Shown here piece by piece: positions 59,544 through 64,000 of a stretch of 64,000 nt of DNA (positions are counted from its first letter, which is position 1; each line of letters starts with the position of its first letter). The DNA comes from Paenibacillus naphthalenovorans (GTDB lineage Bacteria > Bacillota > Bacilli > Paenibacillales > NBRC-103111): assembly GCF_900099895.1 (NCBI RefSeq), contig NZ_FNDY01000006.1, positions 124,001-188,000 of the forward strand, written 5' to 3'. Position numbers and translations under genes: made by a program. The notes below the pieces were generated by a model. It did not search any database, was not told where the DNA came from, and saw nothing but the letters and a program-made list of their open reading frames with translations.

Positions 59544-59639
59544 AAGGGTGGTGAGGTATAATTTATCATATTCTACAGTTGTGAAAAAAAGTCGGAGCAG
59601 GCGATTAAAAAATAAGTGATGTCAGAAGGGGTGTAACCA

Positions 59640-60782
59640 TTGAAAAAACGGATTCGCGCAATACTGGGTATGTGTTTGGCGGCAAGCATGATCATTGTAT
59701 CCGCATGCGGAAGCAGTAGCGGAGGCGCAGATGATCAAGGCGAAGTGATTAAAATCGGTATGGTTGCCGACCTGACGGGCAAATCCGCACTCACCGGCGA
59801 GTTTAAAAAACGCGGCGCTCAGATTGCGTTAGACGAGATTAACGGGGCCGGCGGTGTAGATGGTAAGAAGATAGAACTGGTGGTCGAGGACGATCGCGGT
59901 ACGAACGACGGTACGGTATCCGCATTTCAAAAATTAATCTCCGACCCGGATATCGTGGCGATCATCGGTCCGATCACGAGCACCAATGCGCTCTCCATCA
60001 ATGAAATCACCAAGAAAACAGGCATTCCCGTCATGATCGGCGGCACAAATGTCAATTTAACCACCGAATTGAAAAACCAATGGTTTTTCCGTTTCAGACC
60101 GAGCGACGCTTATTCCGCCAAGACGATTGTCGATTTCTCGACGGACAAATTAGGGAAAAAGAAGGTCGCTATTGTGTATGATACCGATGCATTCGGCACG
60201 GCGGGCAAAGACATGCTGGTCGCTGAATATAAGAATAAGGGAATTACGCCGGTCCTTATTGAAGGCTATACCGCGAATACCAAAGATTTTACTCCGGTGC
60301 TGGAAAACATCCGCAAGTCCGGTGCTGACGTCATCAACGGCTTTATGACGGCTTCCGCGGATGTGGCCCAATTGGTCGTTCAGATGAGACAGCTTGGCAT
60401 TCAGGCGGAATTTGTTTCTTCAGCGGCGGGGGCCCAGACGACGACGCTCAAATTGGCGGGTGACAAATTAAACGGGATATATGGTGTGAATGATTTTGCG
60501 CTGGATCAAAGCGAGGAGACCAAAAGGTTCGTTGAAAACTTCAAACAGAAATATACGGATGTGCCGGATTTATTTTCAGGCTGGGTGTATGATGCCCTGC
60601 ATGTGCTGGCCAAAGTCATGGCGGAAAAAGGGACTTCTCCCGATCAGATCCGCGAGGGAATTTTAGCCGTGAAGGGACATAAAGGGGTTGAAGGGGAATA
60701 TAACTTTGATCCAAACGGCGACGGCCTGCACTCCTACACTGTCGTTCAGGTCGTAAACGGTGAAATTGTAACCGTAAAATAA
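59640..60782 (+). CDS. HAAT-family substrate-binding lipoprotein, second system
   Basis: A 380-residue LivK-type binding protein. TTG 59640 follows a GAAGGGG ribosome site; the signal ends in the lipobox IVSAC, and the mature chain begins IKIGMVADLTGKSALTGEF. The stretch KKTGIPVMIGGTNVNLT is typical. It differs clearly from the binding protein at 32670-33902, so the two importers probably have different ligands. It is the first gene of its operon, behind a strong promoter and cre-like site. Confidence 0.9.
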   Translation: MKKRIRAILGMCLAASMIIVSACGSSSGGADDQGEVIKIGMVADLTGKSALTGEFKKRGAQIALDEINGAGGVDGKKIELVVEDDRGTNDGTVSAFQKLISDPDIVAIIGPITSTNALSINEITKKTGIPVMIGGTNVNLTTELKNQWFFRFRPSDAYSAKTIVDFSTDKLGKKKVAIVYDTDAFGTAGKDMLVAEYKNKGITPVLIEGYTANTKDFTPVLENIRKSGADVINGFMTASADVAQLVVQMRQLGIQAEFVSSAAGAQTTTLKLAGDKLNGIYGVNDFALDQSEETKRFVENFKQKYTDVPDLFSGWVYDALHVLAKVMAEKGTSPDQIREGILAVKGHKGVEGEYNFDPNGDGLHSYTVVQVVNGEIVTVK

Positions 60783-60856
60783 AGCGAACCAAAGGCTGAA
60801 TTCGGCAGGCGGCCCATGCCGCCGGATTTGGCCGATACTCGAGGAAGGGGAAGTTT

Positions 60857-61747
60857 ATGGAACTGTTCAATATGCCCCTGCAGCTTCTGGTCAGCGGGAT
60901 GGCGATAGGAAGCATTTATGCGCTTGTGGCGCTGGGATTTGTGTTGATCTATGTATCCGTGAATGTGGTGAACTTCGCCCAGGGCGAGTTTACGATGATG
61001 GGTGCATTCGTCGCTTTTACCCTTGTGGTTTCGCTTAATCTGCCAATATGGGTTGGCCTTATTCTCGGGACGCTCATTGTCGGCGGAATCGGGTACTTGT
61101 TTCAGCTGACCGTTTACCGTCCTTTTGCCAAACGGAACAAAGCGTTCTTGGCGGTAATGATCAGTACGCTCGGCGCTTCCATGATCATTCAAAATATTTT
61201 CCTGCTCGGTTATGGCGCAGTGCCTTTGAAGCTGCCGCCTTTATTTGCAACGGACACGATCAACATCGGAGACATCGTCGTATCCGTCCAGTATCTTGCG
61301 ATCCTTTGCTGCGCGATTGTTCTGCTGATTCTGCAGTACTTGTTATTTGAAAAAACACGATTGGGCAAAATGATGCAGGCTACTGCACAGGACCCGGAGA
61401 CCGCCAAACTGATGGGCATTAAGGTTTCCCATATGCAAGCGCTGACATTCATCTATAGCGCGGCCTTGGGAGGAGCGGCCGGCATTCTCGTTGCTCCGGT
61501 GTTTATGATTAGCCATACGATGGGCGCGATCATCGGCTTGAAAGCTTTTGCCGCCGCAATCGTGGGCGGGTTGGGCGATGTCAAAGGCGCCATTATCGGA
61601 GGCCTGATGATTGGCATCGCGGAAACCTTTGCCGCCGCCTATATTTCCGGACCTTATAAAGACGGCTTTGCGTTTTTGTTCCTGATCCTTTTCCTGATCT
61701 TTAGACCTTACGGGATTTTTGGAGAAAAAGTCGGAATGAAAGCCTGA
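60857..61747 (+). CDS. HAAT-family ABC permease (LivH type), second system
   Basis: A 296-residue permease: ALVALGFVLIYVSVNVVNFA followed by QGEFTMMGAF, and AAAIVGGLGDVKGAIIGGLM near the end. GGAAGGGG precedes the ATG. A GGCGGC/GCCGCC hairpin lies in the 74-base gap after the binding-protein gene and may adjust downstream expression. Confidence 0.89.
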   Translation: MELFNMPLQLLVSGMAIGSIYALVALGFVLIYVSVNVVNFAQGEFTMMGAFVAFTLVVSLNLPIWVGLILGTLIVGGIGYLFQLTVYRPFAKRNKAFLAVMISTLGASMIIQNIFLLGYGAVPLKLPPLFATDTINIGDIVVSVQYLAILCCAIVLLILQYLLFEKTRLGKMMQATAQDPETAKLMGIKVSHMQALTFIYSAALGGAAGILVAPVFMISHTMGAIIGLKAFAAAIVGGLGDVKGAIIGGLMIGIAETFAAAYISGPYKDGFAFLFLILFLIFRPYGIFGEKVGMKA

Positions 61748-61782
61748 TGCCCTGATGCAATACATGAGTAGGGAGTGTGTCT

Positions 61783-63681
61783 ATGCAAACCAAAACCATG
61801 CAAACCCAATCGATACAAAGCAGTGGCGGTATGGAAAAAGAACTGAAAAGCTTAAAGCCGGCGCAGCCCATTTTCATTGTAGTGGGTCTGGTGCTTGTCG
61901 TTTTTGCCTTTTGTCTCCCTTTTTTACTGCCGGGGGGACGCCTGGGCAACTACTATATGACGGAATTATTGCGGACAACGGTATTTTGCTTTGCTACGCT
62001 GGGATTGACGGTAGGGATGGGGTATGCCGGACAAATCTCGCTGGCCCAAGCGGCCTTCTTCGGATTGGGAGCTTATTCTCTTGCATCAACGACGGTGCTG
62101 TTCGGCTTGCCGTATTGGGCCGGGGTCGTATTGGCCTTAGTCATTCCGGTCGTAACGGGATTATTCCTGGGCGCGATCTCTCTTCGGCTGGTCACCCACT
62201 ATCTGGCGTTAGTTACGATAGGATTTCAAATCATTATCCAGCTTGTGCTTCATAACTGGAAGGGGGTTACCGGCGGTGCCGACGGATTAAGCAGCATTCC
62301 CCGTCCGTTCGGCATAGAGGATGCAAAATGGTTCTACTGGTTCTGCCTGGCCGTTTTATTCCTGTGCATCCTCTTTGTTTACCGTTTGAAACATTCAAGA
62401 CTGGGGCGGGCATTATTCGCGCTGCGCGAAGATGAACTTGCCGCATCGGTCGCAGGCGTGGACCTGTTCAAAACGAAAATGCTGGCGTTTGCCATATGCT
62501 CCACATTGGGCGGGATCGGCGGAGCTTTGTACGCATCGGGCTACGGCTATATCAGCCCGGATGTCTTTATCTTTGAACAATCGGTCACGTTTTTTGCGAT
62601 GCTGATTACCGGAGGAGCGGATTCCATTATCGGTGCGCTTGTAGGTACCATATTGTTAACCTGGCTGCCGGAATGGCTGAGGTCTTTTAAAGAATACTAT
62701 TTGGCGATTTATGGCGGTTTGATTATCGTGTTCCTGATTTTTTTGCCGAACGGGATTTGGGGAGTGGTCAGCGGTCTTTATGGCCGGCTCATCAAAAAGA
62801 AAAGCAGGGGCGGCAGTCCGGAAAAGGCCGGCGCGATCAAGTTTGTTGAAGGAAAGAGCCTGTCTTATCTGGAGCAAGCCAATGCTGCAACTCCGATAAG
62901 AGAGGATCAAGTGATTTTTGAGGTAAAAGGCTTAAAGAAGCATTTTGGGGGCGTCAAAGCGGTTGACGGCGTTAATTTTAATGTGAAAAAGGGCGATGTT
63001 CACGTGCTTATCGGACCGAACGGATCCGGCAAGACGACCGTGATTAACGTATTAAGCGGGATCTACACGGCGACCGAAGGGATTGTCAAATATCGCGAAA
63101 AAGAGATCACCAATCATAAGCCTCACCTGATCGTACAAATGGGAGCCGCAAGAACGTTTCAAAATATTCGTTTGTTTCCCGAGCTTTCGGTTATCGATAA
63201 CGTCATGATTGGCCAGCATACCCGGACCAAAGCGAATCTGTTCCATGTGATGCTGAATTCCAGATCCGCCCGGGAGGAAGAAAGAAAGATCAGGGCCAGG
63301 GCGGAAGAAGCGCTCGCTTTTGTAGGGTTCGATAACTATTTTGAGAAAGTGAAGAATCTCTCCTATGGACAACAAAGGCTGGTGGAGATCGCCAGAGCGC
63401 TGGCAGCGGAACCCGATTTGCTTTTCCTGGATGAACCGGCTGCAGGGATGAATCCGGAAGAAACGCAGGAGCTGATCAAGCTGATCAAACGGATGAACGA
63501 GCTCGGCATTACGATGCTGCTGATTGAACACGACATGCAGCTGGTTTCGCAAGTGGCCGATTACATTACGGTACTGGACTTCGGTAAAAAAATCAGTGAA
63601 GGATCCGTGGAACAAGTATTGAATGATCCGGAAGTGATTAAAGCTTATCTCGGGGAGGAATTTGTGCGTGCTGAGACTTAA
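61783..63681 (+). CDS. Fused HAAT permease-ATPase (LivM-LivG)
   Basis: A 632-residue fusion. Residues about 30-330 form the LivM-type permease (LGLTVGMGYAGQISLAQAAF, GGADGLSSIPRPFG, ALFALREDELAASVAGVDLF); after a linker, residues about 375-632 form the LivG-type ATPase with Walker A GPNGSGKTT near residue 410, GAARTFQNIRLF, LSYGQQRLVEIARALA and Walker B LLFLDEPAAGMNP. In the first system these are separate proteins. GGGAG is seven bases before the ATG at 61783. A frameshift-free in-frame junction is visible, so the fusion is real. Confidence 0.92.
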   Translation: MQTKTMQTQSIQSSGGMEKELKSLKPAQPIFIVVGLVLVVFAFCLPFLLPGGRLGNYYMTELLRTTVFCFATLGLTVGMGYAGQISLAQAAFFGLGAYSLASTTVLFGLPYWAGVVLALVIPVVTGLFLGAISLRLVTHYLALVTIGFQIIIQLVLHNWKGVTGGADGLSSIPRPFGIEDAKWFYWFCLAVLFLCILFVYRLKHSRLGRALFALREDELAASVAGVDLFKTKMLAFAICSTLGGIGGALYASGYGYISPDVFIFEQSVTFFAMLITGGADSIIGALVGTILLTWLPEWLRSFKEYYLAIYGGLIIVFLIFLPNGIWGVVSGLYGRLIKKKSRGGSPEKAGAIKFVEGKSLSYLEQANAATPIREDQVIFEVKGLKKHFGGVKAVDGVNFNVKKGDVHVLIGPNGSGKTTVINVLSGIYTATEGIVKYREKEITNHKPHLIVQMGAARTFQNIRLFPELSVIDNVMIGQHTRTKANLFHVMLNSRSAREEERKIRARAEEALAFVGFDNYFEKVKNLSYGQQRLVEIARALAAEPDLLFLDEPAAGMNPEETQELIKLIKRMNELGITMLLIEHDMQLVSQVADYITVLDFGKKISEGSVEQVLNDPEVIKAYLGEEFVRAET

Positions 63682-64000
63682 CGGGATCGAAACAAGATAT
63701 GGCGAGATTGTTGCGCTTCGCAATGTTTCACTTGAGATCAGGGAAGGGGAAATCGTGGCTCTGCTCGGTATGAACGGAGCCGGCAAGTCCACAACGCTCA
63801 AAACGATCTCCGGGCTGATTCGCCCGAAAACCGGAACGATCGAGTTTATGGGACAACCGATTGATCACATCGCACCGGAAGAAATCGTCCGCCGGGGACT
63901 GGTTCATGTGCCTGAGGGAAGAAAAATTTTCCCCGGGCTCACGGTCAGGGAAAATTTAATCCTAGGAGCAACCGGCAGGAAGGTTCCCATGCATATCGTG
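63668..64000 (+). CDS. HAAT-family ABC ATPase (LivF type), cut by the right edge
   Basis: The first 111 codons of a LivF-type ATPase: Walker A GMNGAGKST, then GLVHVPEGRKIFPGLTVREN (20 letters), the LivF hallmark. GTG 63668 has GGGGAGG nine bases upstream and overlaps the end of the fused permease-ATPase by 14 bases. The signature and Walker B motifs lie beyond base 64000. Confidence 0.9.
   Translation, partial: MLRLNGIETRYGEIVALRNVSLEIREGEIVALLGMNGAGKSTTLKTISGLIRPKTGTIEFMGQPIDHIAPEEIVRRGLVHVPEGRKIFPGLTVRENLILGATGRKVPMHIV

Larger units (their letters stand above)
59166..59639. other. Gap between the thioesterase gene and the second ABC operon
   Basis: Contains a possible 47-residue minus-strand gene (59224-59367), the palindrome TTACTTTA-T-TAAAGTAA (59377-59393), and from 59400 an AT-rich promoter region with the elements listed at 59462-59543. 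Confidence 0.5.

Noticed and set aside
1-64000. Search for tRNA, rRNA, CRISPR arrays, insertion sequences, prophage or integrase genes
   Set aside because: Nothing with the expected signatures was seen; repeated GTATAC and hairpin elements are regulatory or terminator-like rather than arrays.

Overview
The window reads as a chromosomal stretch of an endospore-forming, aerobic member of the Bacillales, most likely Paenibacillaceae. The evidence is an SspH-type small acid-soluble spore protein, a collagen-like and a second DUF4183 spore-surface protein, a sigma-H-like factor, a YdjO-type cold-inducible protein, a BshB2-like (bacillithiol) deacetylase, strong AGGAGG ribosome sites with many TTG/GTG starts, and CcpA-type cre sequences. 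No rRNA, tRNA, CRISPR array, insertion sequence or prophage gene was seen.

Layout. 1-5149: a sugar/sugar-acid module (ceramidase-like protein cut by the left edge, lipoprotein binding protein, RraA-like protein, ROK regulator, SMP-30 lactonase). 5337-6341: AI-2E family permease. 6940-12660: Crp/Fnr regulator, then HyuA, HyuB and a creatininase-family hydrolase as a tight operon. 13491-23798: a tungsten-pterin island: MoeB, TupCBA tungstate transporter, aldehyde:ferredoxin oxidoreductase, MoaD with an unrecognised partner, two MoeA paralogues and MoaA. 24016-35143: an eleven-gene gentisate operon (gentisate dioxygenase, FAH-family hydrolase, flavin monooxygenase, two-subunit Rieske oxygenase, five-gene HAAT-type ABC importer, formaldehyde dehydrogenase) with an IclR regulator at 35249-36043. 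36272-38745: spore-surface genes, and a cyclic-di-GMP-I riboswitch with terminator ahead of a sigma-H-like gene. 38845-46547: a second catabolic island (IT-like permease, GntR/FCD regulator, Nramp-related permease, two paralogous amidohydrolases, Rieske protein, a TPP-enzyme remnant, DinB-fold protein). 46964-50218: IclR regulator and malate synthase G. 50297-59090: housekeeping and stress genes, including a divergent LysR/chorismate synthase pair and two gene remnants. 59640-64000: a second HAAT-type ABC importer with a fused permease-ATPase, cut by the right edge.

How it fits together. Aromatic acids enter through the ABC importer, are hydroxylated to gentisate by the flavin and/or Rieske enzymes, cleaved, and hydrolysed to pyruvate plus a C4 acid. 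The tungsten enzyme could feed aldehydes in as acids. The sequence itself suggests control: a 6-5-6 inverted repeat is shared by the IclR promoter and the gentisate leader, cre-like sequences precede at least two catabolic units, and a repeated GTATAC operator surrounds the GntR gene and the promoters beside it. Functions are assigned from recognised motifs and family resemblance read by eye; no database search was possible.
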